DNA from: Rhynchopus euleeides
Taxonomy: Eukaryota > Euglenozoa > Diplonemea > Diplonemida > Diplonemidae
Length of the DNA: 64,000 nt
NCBI GenBank assembly: GCA_963210315.1
Contig: OY723295.1
Span: forward strand, 598,501 to 662,500
Direction: 5' to 3'
Below are positions 40,785-50,723 of the stretch, one piece after another. Numbering within the stretch: position 1 is the stretch's first letter; each line of letters starts with the position of its first letter. The notes under the pieces are model-generated. The model made no database searches, was not told the DNA's origin, and was given only the letters and a program-made list of their open reading frames with translations. The translations under genes were made by a program, and so were the position numbers.

Positions 40785-42939
40785 TCTAAGAAAACAGAAC
40801 CCCCACAGCTCCTGCTGTAGAGGCTGCCCCCTTCTATTTCCGGAAGGGCTGCACCTTGCTCAATCTTGTTTGGCACAGGCCTTACTCGACCGTGTTGGCA
40901 ACCCCCCCCCCCCCCGGGGGCCCTCAATGCGAGGGAGGCGAAGAGACACGGAGGTGGGGAGGCTTTCCCGGCAGGAGGGGGCAGCAAAGCGCTGCCTGGC
41001 ATGAGGCTGTCAACGGTGGGTGCGGTATGGGGGAGGGGGGGCGGGGCGGGGGGCCTGCGGGGCAGAGTGCCAGTTCCTGCTCGTTTGGTTGCATTGGTTC
41101 GCTTGTCCTGATGCTCACGCACAGTAACACCACAAGCACGCTTCTCTTCTTTCCTGTAACCTTCGCACGCGCGGCTGCCGCACGAGGGGGCCGAGTTGCT
41201 TCGACGGCATCCCCTCGCAGGCAAGCGGGAAGTGCGGATCATCAAGTGTTCGACAGTGTTCGGTTCTCAAAGGGCACAGTACGCACGTCGGTGGGAAGGC
41301 ACACGAGATGGAGTGTGCTGCAGACACACTGCATCCCGTGTGTTTGCCCAGGGATGGGAAGGGCGGGGCGGAGGAAGGTCATTCCTTCGGGGGCCTTTGC
41401 ACGGATCGTGTGTGTGCGTATGCAGGGCTGGTGCACCGAAACCATGTGTCTTTGCGCACCGCCCCTCCTGCCACCATCAACACGAACACGGGCCGGGTTT
41501 CTCTTGCTTTTTCATTTTTTGGAGATGCAACAAAACACCACCAGTCTTGGAGCAATGGGGTCTTCGCTCTGAAGCTGTCTGTCCACGACTGCTTCTCTCC
41601 TGCACTCCAGAGCGAATGACCCTTTGTATATTGTCCAAACAGCACACACAGGGAAACGCGCGAAGGGGCATGAGGACAGGCATCTGTGGCAATGCAACCA
41701 AAGCGCGATGCGAGCAGCTGCAACCCACCAGCCTCTGATTCCTCAAGGGGGCACGCATCACACATCACGCACCACTCACAGGCAAATCAGGGGTGACGAC
41801 CTTTCATGCACGAGATCCTGTGGGGGTGCGTGCGCAGGCTAGCAACGGGACTGTATTCAGCACTGTTGCTATTGAAAGGGCGCTACCCTGATAAGCCTTT
41901 GGGGCAAAGGAAAAAGGGGGGGGGGGGGCGGGGATCGAAGAAGGACAAGGGACATGGATTGAAACGGGTAAGAAAAATTGAAGGCTCAGACGAATGGGAC
42001 CTCGACACATGCAACCTCGAAGCAACCCCGTGAAGGGGAACACAAGAGGTGAGGTCCAAAAACGCTGACACGCACTAATAGAATTGTGAAAATGATAAGA
42101 TTTTCGTGATGACGCGCAGTGGGTCGCGGTGGCAAATTAGGTGCACCCTTTTTGTTTATTTTGTTGGGTTTGCCCACAAGAAGGCAGCAGCCACGGTGTG
42201 GCAGGAATGAGTTGATTGCATATAAAAAGGGAAAGAAAACCTCGGGCACGCATTTTTCAAACGGCAAAGGAGGATCCTTGAAATCGGTAGTGGACAGTAG
42301 CGGACAGGGCGGACATTGGAAAAAGTGCCCGAAAAAAAAATTCGAAAAGGTCCCCCTTACAGAATTAGCCTTTTTTCAAAAAATCGGAAAATTTCGGACC
42401 GCAATTTGTACCCAAGAAAGTGCCGAATTTTCGGACTTGGTCCGATTTGAACGATTTCCGTGCCCCTTGCAACCCCCATGAGGGGGGGCTGCTGTTTCGG
42501 GTTCTTCCGGTGGCACATGCTGGAGTGTCAGGACAGGGAATCCTGCTCGCTGTACCCGGTGATCCCTGACGCAGCCAGGAAGTGGAGAGCCTTGGAACCC
42601 TGGTTGAGGCCTGTAACACCCGGCCTTCCTGCCACTTGTGGCATTGTGGAGTGGAGGTGGTTATGGAGAAGGTTCTCTCTCCGTCCGGTCAAGCACAACC
42701 GTCCTCTCCAGCCAGGGGTCATCTACTTTCCAAACAAGGGCCAGGAACATGCTCAAACAAACTAATTGATCAGAAAATCTGGCTTGCCGTGGAATCATTG
42801 AGCAAAATTTGGGGAGTGATTGGTGCCCCATTGCTGCATATGACATGTCCATTTTTGACGATTTTTGAGCAGAATTTGGTGCGTGGGACCTTTCGATTTT
42901 CATGAATTTTTCGGAATTTCGTGGGGACCGGTACCCCAT

Positions 42940-43300
42940 TTGAGGGCCAAAAACCTCATTTCCGAGGCCTGGGAATGGTCGCAGTGGCCTCAGATGTCCA
43001 AAAACGTTCAATTGACCTCTCCTCGAAAAAAAATTCGAAAGGTCCCCCCTACTGGCACCCCGGATTAGGACATGTCTCTGGGGGTGTCCGGGGGCATTTT
43101 TGGCCCATTTTTGGCTGGGGAAAATGGGCCATTTTTCACGATTTTTTCGATTTTTTGTCCGGACCGGCACCGCATTTGAGGGGCAAAAATCTGATTTCCG
43201 AGGCCCGGGAATGGTCGCAGTGGCTTCATTTGGCCAAAAACGTTCAATTTACCCTTCTCCAAAAAAAAATTCGAAAGGGTCCCCCTCAGGCGTGTATCTA
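42940..43300 (+). repeat. Two about 110-bp blocks 240 bases apart
   Basis: Both blocks carry CATTTGAGG, ATTTCCGAGGCC, GGGAATGGTCGCAGTGGC, CAAAAACGTTCAATT and AAAAATTCGAAAGG. A third, weaker match to the AAAATTCGAAAAGG end lies at about 42335. Confidence 0.8.
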
Positions 43301-43414
43301 TTTCACGGAATGAAAATAGGAATTTGGGGAAAAAATATTTTTTTGCACTATTTTTTTTTGCACTTTTTTCCTTTGGATTTTATTGTGACCCTACTTGGTA
43401 TTGGCAGAAAATTT

Positions 43415-43640
43415 TTATGTTCCCGGTCTTGGATGTGCTCAAACATTCAAAAGAACACATTTTCCGTGGCCAAAAAAATTTTTGCACCCGGAGGTGGGGA
43501 TGGGGGTGGTGGTCACTACTTTTTTGCACCATTTTCCTTTGGGTTTTCAGCAGAATTCTTCTATGTTCCCGGTCTTGGATGTGCTCAAACAGTCAAAAGA
43601 ACACATTTTCCGGGTGCAAAAAAATGTTGCACCTGGGGGG
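43415..43640 (+). repeat. Tandem pair of about 80-bp blocks
   Basis: TATGTTCCCGGTCTTGGATG, GCTCAAAC and AAAAGAACACATTTTCCG occur at about 43417-43475 and 43561-43616. Confidence 0.8.
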
Positions 43641-43697
43641 TGGAGAGGGGGGTCGGAGGGCGGTGGTGTGAGAGGCTTGCTCTCGAGCTCAAACCAA

Positions 43698-43755
43698 CAG
43701 ATGTTCACTACCGTGGCCTCCGGCGGCTGGGGGGCTCCGCCCCCCAGACCCCCCT
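43698..43755 (-). repeat. H hairpin repeat, reverse orientation
   Basis: Complement of the unit seen at 34709, with both ends intact. Confidence 0.85.
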
Positions 43756-43857
43756 GTGGCGTGTCTTTGCGCGACAATTTATCATCCCCCCATGCGACAT
43801 GTGCTATCTGTCAGTTGTGTTGTACTTGAGCGTATGCGACTATGGAGCCAGGCCAAC

Positions 43858-43913
43858 AGACGTTCGCTACCGTGGCCTCCGGCGGCTGGGGGGCTCCGCC
43901 CCCCACACCCCCC
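43858..43913 (-). repeat. H hairpin repeat, reverse orientation
   Basis: Second reverse copy 160 bases on, slightly diverged at its GTTCGCTAC end. Confidence 0.85.
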
Positions 43914-45039
43914 TGTGGCATGTGCCTGGTCTTGGAGCCAAGTCCTTGCGCGTACGGGGCTGCGGCATGTCGGTTCCAGCACCCTCGCGGAAGGCTGGGC
44001 CCGAGCACTGATCTCTAAGAGACGAACCACCTTGCGAATGCGATCGGGTTTGCGGGCTTGCGGCCATGACATCTCGAAAGGGTCGTCATGTTTCGGGTTC
44101 GACTTGGTGGGCATCCGTGGCATGCAAGAGATGGCACACCAGGAGCCACGCAGCACCAGGTCGACCTGGATCTGATCGAGCTCAGGGGGAAGGAAGCACA
44201 GTCACCAAAGTGATATCACCGCCGGCCTCAACCACCAAACTGCAACCGCAGAAGTTCCGCTATTCTCACAAGGGAAGGCGCCCTGGGATGTAGCAGTGAT
44301 TTGTGTGCAGCGCCATCAAGTGACACTGACCGCCTTGAACAGAGAGGTAGTGTACAGATGGCGATCAGTGAGAGGGCGTGCTGTGTCCTCCCACTTCCCC
44401 ATCTACCTCCATTCGTTCACCGTTGTTGATAGCGATTTTTTCGCCATTTTTTCGAATCGTATGCATCGGTCAGGCCGAGTGAATCAAAATAGCGCAAAAA
44501 TCACACCAAAATCTGTGTCTGAGGCACAGAAATCGTGCAAAAAAGCACCCAAAAAAAGTGCAAAAAACCCAAAATAGGATTTCGAAAATTGGCCAAAATA
44601 CCCCCAAAATAGAGCCACACCTGGTCCCCCTACAAATCGCCGGTCTTAGGAGCAAAAAATTTGGGCACCCAGATTTCAAAAATTTTCAAACTATTTTCTG
44701 GACCAAAAATCAAACTATTGAGGTCCTGGCCGGACATGTCCGGGGGGGGGGGGGGGGTAGGGGGGGTCATAAGCCCGTACAAAACCAAAATTTTCGACAT
44801 ACCATCAGAGCCGCCCTAATACCTGATCTGACCCGAAAATCCGACCCATACCCCCCCGGAAACTGTCTGGAGCCCACTTGTGACACCTGATGCGCACTTT
44901 TGTGATGATTTTTTGGGGTCCTAAAAAATGTACCTCAGTTTCGTACCTTGCCTTTGTACCTGAACCACTCCCGACCGCATTATTTCGTTCTTTGCAAGGG
45001 AAGGGTGTCACTACGCTCACTCAGCACGCCGAGCAACAC

Positions 45040-45627
45040 ATGCCGCGTGCCCAGGGCCTCGCAGAGGTGTCAGATGCTGCTGCAGAGGAGTACCTTGCTC
45101 GAAAGACGCTCGCCAAACGGGAGATGTGCGGGGTCTCGGCAGAGAGCGTTGTGGCAGACCTGCGTAAAAAGAAAACGGCACACGACATCGGTGAGGCGAC
45201 ATTATTTCGGGCGCTCCGTCGGGCTGGGTACGTAGGAGAGCGAGTGGGACGTGGTGACGACAGATATATGCAGTGGTGCATCAACTGCACGCACGTGCGG
45301 GAAAAGCGGCGTTCCTTGCTAGCCAAGAAAGATGTCACCTGCACTCCTACTCCTCCCACTCGTCCTGCTCCTACCCCCACACCAACTGATACGGGCAGTG
45401 AGAGTGATGGCAGCTCCAGAGCAGCAGATGATCTAGGAAGCAATGAGCGGGTCAGCCGGGCAGACTACCTCAGTCTGTACCGGAAGTACGAAGCGTTGCG
45501 GGCCCGCCACCACCGCCTCCAGGAGAGGACCCGAGGGTTGAGAGTAGGGTTGTACAACGCCAGGGGAGGGTATTCCCCTGGCGTTGAGACATCCGGCGAC
45601 CTTGCGGTCGCACTGTGTGGGGGCTGA
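45040..45627 (+). CDS. Element B protein 1, unknown
   Basis: 195 residues from the ATG of MPRAQGLAEV; the frame is open upstream into the left TIR to 44890. Visible parts are a helical region GVSAESVVADLRKKKTAHDI followed by TLFRALRRAGYV, which resembles a helix-turn-helix, then a Cys pair (WCINC), a Thr/Pro linker, and a coiled coil (YLSLYRKYEALRARHHRLQE). It may continue by splicing into the next frame: a GTATTC at about 45569 and a CCTTCACAG ending at 45797 would be usable sites. It could be the DNA-binding half of a transposase; no catalytic motif seen. Confidence 0.5.
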   Translation: MPRAQGLAEVSDAAAEEYLARKTLAKREMCGVSAESVVADLRKKKTAHDIGEATLFRALRRAGYVGERVGRGDDRYMQWCINCTHVREKRRSLLAKKDVTCTPTPPTRPAPTPTPTDTGSESDGSSRAADDLGSNERVSRADYLSLYRKYEALRARHHRLQERTRGLRVGLYNARGGYSPGVETSGDLAVALCGG

Positions 45628-45786
45628 GTCGGCAGGCAGATGCCGATCCAATGACCTTGTTGAGTCCCCACATGGTACACTCTCATACGTGTTGTCGAGA
45701 CTGCGTGGTGTGCATATCCTGCGGGGCGCAAATTACACAGTCATTACACAGCCACTTCGGCTCTCAGGGCGTACAATATCCCAATC

Positions 45787-46056
45787 GTGCCTTCACAGGC
45801 TAAGATCGACGAAGCAAAATCATCTACAACGCTGCCTACTAATGCCGATGCAGCCTCCCAGGCGTACGAAGTACTCACAATGACCCATATGCGATCGAAG
45901 TACTACACCCAGAAGGTGGCTGAACTCATTCTGCTGACGCAACAACACAACATTCCCACTAATCAGGTCAAGAAAGACCTTGCCGAGGCACTGGGGAAGG
46001 CAACATGCGTGCCACCTGAGCCAGAACCACCGCAGAAAAGGCAAAGAACGAAATAA
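45787..46056 (+). CDS. Element B protein 2 or second exon, unknown
   Basis: About 89 residues with no good ATG at its start. An acceptor-like CCTTCACAG precedes GCTAAGATCG, so this is more likely an exon. It is helical, ends in the basic signal-like PPQKRQRTK, and its last codons enter the right TIR. Confidence 0.45.
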   Translation: MPSQAKIDEAKSSTTLPTNADAASQAYEVLTMTHMRSKYYTQKVAELILLTQQHNIPTNQVKKDLAEALGKATCVPPEPEPPQKRQRTK

Positions 46057-46289
46057 TGCGGTCGGGAGTGGTTCAGGTACAAAGGCAAGGTACGAAACTG
46101 AGGTACATTTTTTAGGACCCCAAAAAATCATCACAAAAGTGCGTATCAGGTGTCACAAGTGGGCCCCAGACAGTTTCCGGGGGGGTATGGGTCGGATTTT
46201 CGGGTCAGATCAGGTATTAGGGCGGTTCTGATGGTATGTTGAAAATTTTGGTTTTCGTACGTTTTTAGGGGGGCTTATGACCCCCCCTA

Positions 46290-46733
46290 GGGCAGTGGTG
46301 GCAGCGTACGGCCGTACGGTACGCGTACGCGTACGCGTACGCCGTACGCACTTTCTGAAAATCGCGCTGCGTACGCGTACGCAGATTTTGCGTACGGCTG
46401 GTATTCCAGGTCTCTCAGCACACAGTAGGCCACCCAGCGGGTGGCTGGGCCCTGGCCTTTGCTCTTGCCTTTCACAGATGGTTCCTTGCCGCGCACGTGG
46501 CGAATAACTCGCAACACCTGCAAGTACACCCGCAAGCATACTGCAAAAGGTACCACTTCCGACTGGAAGGCTCGAAGGCTGCCCCTGGTACACCTGAGTT
46601 CGACTGTCGGATTTGGTGTGCGGACATGGCCGTCTCCTGTGCTCCATAGACTGCCGTACGCAGCGCCGTACGCGTACGCCGTACGCACTTTTTGAAAATC
46701 ACGCTGCGTACGCGTACGCAGCCACCACTGCCC
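46290..46733. mobile_element. Element E: 444-bp CGTACG-word element flanked by TA
   Basis: Ends GGGCAGTGGTGGC and the inverted complement GCCACCACTGCCC, flanked by TA (46288-46289 and 46734-46735). The subterminal regions are runs of GTACGC and CGTACG (46310-46385 and 46660-46720) with a shared GAAAATC(G/A)CGCTGCGTACG. No coding capacity. Confidence 0.9.
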
Positions 46734-46749
46734 TAGGGGGGGGGGGGGG

Positions 46750-46923
46750 TCAAAATTGGATTTCCCGAATTTCCGGGTCCGGACATGTCCGCCCGGACAT
46801 CCGGACACCAGAAAATGTCCGCCCGGACATGTCCGCCCTGTCCGGGGCGGACATTTCTGGATGTCCGGATGTCCGGGCGGACATGTCCGGGCGGGAAATT
46901 CGGGAAATGTCCGGGGGGGGGGG
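46750..46923. repeat. Repeat D, GGACATGTCC-word inverted repeat, copy 1
   Basis: Begins GGTCAAAATTGGATTTCC after a G run. Its two halves are inverted copies built of GGACATGTCC and CCGGACATCC, ending GGGAAATTCGGGAAATGTCC before another G run. A short related piece also precedes element B at 44729-44742. Confidence 0.8.
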
Positions 46924-47994
46924 CAGGCCTGTCGCTAACTTTTCGATTTTGCAGATTTGGTGGGTTGACGCTCCTGTTTTGGGGGGGGATCAGGGGGGAA
47001 AACACTAGGGGTCAATTTTTCTCGCGCGCGCTTCGCGCGCGCTCGTGTTGTTCCCAAATTTTCCCATTGGTGGACCACTAGGTGGGCACGGTGTGAGGCG
47101 CTGGGTTCCTTCCGTGGTTCCTCTCCCGCTCGCGCCGTCGGGTGCCGGAGGAAACCAAAAAAATGGCTTTCGGGACCATGATTTCGACGCTGCCCCCTGA
47201 TATGCCACGGCCGTCAAAGCGCAAGGACTTGGTTACTAGACGGGCACGCGAGATGGGGGGTCTGGGGGGCAGAGCCCCCCAGCCGCCGGAGGCCACGGTA
47301 GTGAACATCTGTTCATTGTGGGCGTACAGATTCTGTGTGAGTTGGCTGCGCCCCCTGAGGCGACTGGGAGAGGCGCGTCGGTTCCCGGCAGCCGCCGGAG
47401 GCCACGGTAGTGAGCATCTGTTCCTGCAAAACCATACTCTCTTCGACGTCGACCCAGTGAAAGTGGGTTGACGCTTGGTCGACGCTTGGTGAGCGTCGAC
47501 CCAGTGTAACCGGGTCAACGCTAGGTTAGCGTCGACCCAGTGCAATAAATGGGTTGACGCTTGGTCCAGGCTTGAATGGCAACCCAGTTCCACTGGGTCG
47601 ACGCTCCAAGCCTCGACCAAGCGTCAACCCAGTCCACTGGGTCGACGCTGGGTCGACGCTTTTTTATGGGGGGGGAAACCTCAAATCACTGGGTCGACGG
47701 TCGACGCTTACACGGCGCTGAAGTAACCACTGTTACAAGTGGTTTTACAAGTGGTTTACATGTAAAAATTTTTACATGTAAATTTACAAGTGGCACTTGT
47801 AAAATTACATGTGCCACTTGTAAATTTTACAAGTGGTACATGTAAAATTACATGTGCCACTTGTCATTTACGAGCTTTCCTGAACACTGGCGAGCCGTGT
47901 TGTTCCATTTGTTTATCCCCCGCGACCCCAGACCAGCACATGCCCTGCTGCACACACACACCCTCACTTACAAAAGGACCTTTGCACCTCCAAC

Positions 47995-48492
47995 ATGAGC
48001 AAGAGAACGGCAACCACAACACCGACGCGCAACAGCAAGCGGACGAAGAGCGGGGATCTGGGGAAGGAGGATGAGCGGCATGAAAGCCAGCTGCAGCAGC
48101 TTGTGGAGGACTTTGTGGCCGTGTACACCAGGAAGACGGGGGAGGTGTTAAAACACACGGTGTTGAAGGAGATGCTGCAGAAGGTGCTGGTGACCACCAT
48201 CCCCCCCAAGAGTGGAGTGATAACAAAGGTGCTGAAACGCAAATACGATGCACTGGCTTCCTACAAGTCGCTGAAGGATGTTTCCGGCGACCTGTACACG
48301 GTTCGGATCGAAGGAAACCGTGAGATGGCCATCCACGGCATCGCGCTGAAGCCCTTCCCCACGCCAACGCAGAAGAAGTCGGAGGGTTTCGCGCGCCTCA
48401 AGCTGGTGGTGGAGGAACTGGACAATGGATATGGTCAAGATGTACAAGGCATCGGCACAAGCCTCCACATCCGAGACGCGTCCGAAGAATAA
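47995..48492 (+). CDS. Element A protein 1, unknown
   Basis: 165 residues, ATG start. A basic tip (MSKRTATTTPTRNSKRTKSG) looks like a nuclear localisation signal. A helical part with TVLKEMLQKVLVTTIPPKSG and VLKRKYDALASYKSL follows, then a beta-rich stretch YTVRIEGNREMAIHGIAL. No family recognised. It overlaps the next frame by 68 bases; a frameshift or splice joining the two is possible. Confidence 0.5.
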   Translation: MSKRTATTTPTRNSKRTKSGDLGKEDERHESQLQQLVEDFVAVYTRKTGEVLKHTVLKEMLQKVLVTTIPPKSGVITKVLKRKYDALASYKSLKDVSGDLYTVRIEGNREMAIHGIALKPFPTPTQKKSEGFARLKLVVEELDNGYGQDVQGIGTSLHIRDASEE

Positions 48493-48805
48493 GGCAGTGG
48501 TGGCGGTGGCGGCGATGCAGCACGTCGTTGTGGGCGTGCACGACCAGGAGACCGGGCGCTACTATAGCGTCATCGTCGAGAATGGCTTCACCAAGCTGGT
48601 GACGGCGACGCTGGAAGGGGTGCAGGTCGCCTACACCTTCTACAGGGACCGTCCTTCGGACCAGTTTGAGCCAGGTGAATACAGCGGCTCGCTCGTTGTG
48701 CCGCCTCCGCATTTTGTGGATTCAAGCAGAAATCTGCAGGTCACGGTGCTGAGTGGGCTGACACGGATCGACTTGCAACAGGAACACACACAACCCTTCC
48801 CATGA
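48425..48805 (+). CDS. Element A protein 2, unknown
   Basis: 126 residues, beta-rich (VVVGVHDQETGRYYSVIVEN and SGSLVVPP). Its stop overlaps the next start as ATGA, an arrangement rare in eukaryotes. Either these are exons of one protein or translation restarts. No family recognised. Confidence 0.45.
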   Translation: MDMVKMYKASAQASTSETRPKNKAVVAVAAMQHVVVGVHDQETGRYYSVIVENGFTKLVTATLEGVQVAYTFYRDRPSDQFEPGEYSGSLVVPPPHFVDSSRNLQVTVLSGLTRIDLQQEHTQPFP

Positions 48806-49662
48806 CGAGCCCACGACAGCTTCACGCTGGGACAGTGAGGCATATCGGTGAAATTATTCGACAACACAGGGCAGAGTTGGGCATGTCTCTGCGCGACTGT
48901 GAACGGCTGGGCTCACTCGTTCGCAGAGAGACAGGGATCTCGATGGGGCTTTCATACCCCCTCCTCGTAAAGCATGAAGCTCCCCTCCGGCTGATGACGC
49001 CCTCTCTGCTAGGGAACATGCAGGGGTGCCTCGAGTTTCTGCTGAGGGCTTTCCCCATCCGCTCGGGTGGCCCCCCACCAACAGTCATGGTCACGGGTGA
49101 TGGCTACACACCCGGTAGCCTTCAAGGAAAGAGCAGGCAGCGACTGGCAATCGCATTGACGGACGGGATCACCGCGTCCCGCTTTCTGACAGTGTGTGAC
49201 CGCCACAAGCCCCTGTTCTACGAATGGTGGATGCTCCATGCCTTGGGGCAGATTGTGGCAGTTCAGAAGGGGATCTTCACGAAGGGGCCTTGCTCCTTTT
49301 CCATCACCCAGTTCCGGCTTGGGGGTGACCACTTAGAGTTGTGGTCACTCTTCAAAGGTGTAGGTGGGACAGGGCATCGTTCTGCCTTCTGCCTTACAGG
49401 AATCGACGAGCGTTTGGAGTACCTGCATGACTGCCACCGCTGTAGTATTCAAGAGATGGATGCCGCAGGATTCACTTGTAGCATCGCTTCAAAATTCTCG
49501 AATCCTGTGTACACCGTGACGCCCCCCCTTCACGACACGAAAGGTGTCATGCGCCTCATTCTACGTACGCTGCCGGGATCAAAAGTGGTGGAGGAAACCA
49601 TCCTTGGAAAAGTGGGCAAAATTTCACTGGGAAGCACGCAAGAGAGATACTCGCTGCTTTGA
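48802..49662 (+). CDS. Element A protein 3, possible DDE-like transposase core
   Basis: 286 residues. Three segments resemble, from memory, an unnamed group of metazoan and protist transposon-like proteins: VMVTGDGYTPGSL (first Asp), FRLGGDHLELWSLFKGVGG followed by Cys (second Asp), and LHDTKGVMRLIL. A small paired Cys set (CHRC) lies between. The N-terminal third is helical (EIIRQHRAELGMSLRDCERL), possibly a DNA-binding fold. The third acidic residue is not certain. The frame overlaps the next one, which is open from at least 49500. Confidence 0.45.
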   Translation: MTSPRQLHAGTVRHIGEIIRQHRAELGMSLRDCERLGSLVRRETGISMGLSYPLLVKHEAPLRLMTPSLLGNMQGCLEFLLRAFPIRSGGPPPTVMVTGDGYTPGSLQGKSRQRLAIALTDGITASRFLTVCDRHKPLFYEWWMLHALGQIVAVQKGIFTKGPCSFSITQFRLGGDHLELWSLFKGVGGTGHRSAFCLTGIDERLEYLHDCHRCSIQEMDAAGFTCSIASKFSNPVYTVTPPLHDTKGVMRLILRTLPGSKVVEETILGKVGKISLGSTQERYSLL

Positions 49663-50723
49663 AGGCCATCACCGTGGGGAATCAGCGGGCATTGTGCTGC
49701 GCAATGCAATCACTGATCTTCTTCCGCTACCAAGACATACCAGTGCGATACTTCTCAACAGGTTCCTGCCGCAAAGAGTTTCTATTCGCTGTGATCAGCT
49801 ATCATGTGCTGATTTTCTTGTTGGAGTGGGCAAATCCCGGGATCACTCGCTCGGCATATGCTCATTCTCTCGAACACTGGTTTGATGAGCAGGATGCGCA
49901 CAGGGTCACCGTCTCCGACGAGCTCTTCGAACAGGGCAACGGTGAGCGCAAGAGGTGGACACGTGGGGGATCCCCGCAGACGATGGAGCGTGATCTGCAG
50001 ATCTATGAACTGAAACAGAAACACTTGACGGATGAAAATACCGTGCGCAAAGTGCCTCCACTGACTCCTACCATCGGCGAGCGGCCCCAAATATTATCTT
50101 ACGATTCCATGCGCCTGTGCAGGTGTGTGATCACTCACAATGATACGTGGCTCAAGGCTGCTCGTCAATTGGTGGTCCGCTTGGACAAACTTGGCCTCGG
50201 GTCACATGTGCGCCGCAGAGATGGTCACGGACAAACATTTCAGGCAGAACCCGGCAACAACGGCGATGTTTTCCTGGTTTGCATCTGTGACGAAGAACCC
50301 TGGGAGGTGACGGAGGTGACGCCCCCTGCACAAGGAACCACCGACGGGGAGGAGGCTGGTGATGGCGGCAACCTTGCGAGTGACGGCAATAGCGGCGAGG
50401 CTGGTGATGATGATGATGATGATGGCGACGAGACATCCGCCACAGAAGAGTATAGCTGCGTTGTTTGCCCTGACAAGAGCTTCGCGCGGGTTTACGGGCT
50501 CTACGCCCACTACGACGGACAGCACCGGCCGAGGGCGCAGTGTGAATGTCGAGTGTCTTGCCCCTTGTGTGAGAAAACGGTGTTCAGAAGTGGACTTAGC
50601 CAACACGCCCTCTACGTCCACCAGGATGAGCTGGACATCACGACCTGCCCTGTGTGTCTGCAGGAGTTTGCTTCACAAGAACTGAGGGATAGGCACATGT
50701 CGGACGAACACCCTGCAGTCTGA
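49659..50723 (+). CDS. Element A protein 4, C2H2 zinc-finger end
   Basis: About 354 residues, with no ATG at its 5' edge. The frame is open upstream to at least 49500, so it is more likely the continuation of protein 3 by splicing or frameshift than a separate protein. The C-terminal 90 residues hold three C2H2 fingers: CVVC...HYDGQH, CPLC...HALYVH and CPVC...HMSDEH. An acidic stretch (GDDDDDDGDE) comes before them. The fingers could read the ACAAGTGG words at the element's ends. Confidence 0.6.
   Translation: MKAITVGNQRALCCAMQSLIFFRYQDIPVRYFSTGSCRKEFLFAVISYHVLIFLLEWANPGITRSAYAHSLEHWFDEQDAHRVTVSDELFEQGNGERKRWTRGGSPQTMERDLQIYELKQKHLTDENTVRKVPPLTPTIGERPQILSYDSMRLCRCVITHNDTWLKAARQLVVRLDKLGLGSHVRRRDGHGQTFQAEPGNNGDVFLVCICDEEPWEVTEVTPPAQGTTDGEEAGDGGNLASDGNSGEAGDDDDDDGDETSATEEYSCVVCPDKSFARVYGLYAHYDGQHRPRAQCECRVSCPLCEKTVFRSGLSQHALYVHQDELDITTCPVCLQEFASQELRDRHMSDEHPAV

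Larger units (their letters stand above)
40785..44725. other. Long stretch without a recognised gene
   Basis: Open frames up to about 300 codons (for example 43100-44011 plus) are built from the local duplications and H repeats and show no domain. The codon composition, rich in Phe and Lys runs, is unlike the host genes. Confidence 0.45.
44760..46287 (+). mobile_element. Element B: 1.5-kb element with about 240-bp TIRs, flanked by TA
   Basis: The left inverted repeat is 44760-44995 and the right 46041-46287, about 95% alike apart from a short insertion. Tips read GGGGGGGTCATAAG. TA flanks both ends (44758-44759 and 46288-46289). Between the repeats are two plus-strand frames. The right-hand TA is shared with element E, so B probably jumped into E's own target duplication. 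Confidence 0.88.

Noticed and set aside
41880-42060. Spliced-leader or snRNA gene
   Set aside because: A GGTAAGAAAAATTGA stretch looked donor-like, but no conserved snRNA or leader elements surround it.
43100-44011. 300-codon frame as a host gene
   Set aside because: It runs across two local duplications and two H repeats, with Phe/Lys-rich low-complexity sequence.
48802-48805. Bacterial origin or operon suggested by the ATGA overlap in element A
   Set aside because: The flanks have spliceosomal introns and eukaryotic genes. The overlap lies inside a TA-flanked transposon.
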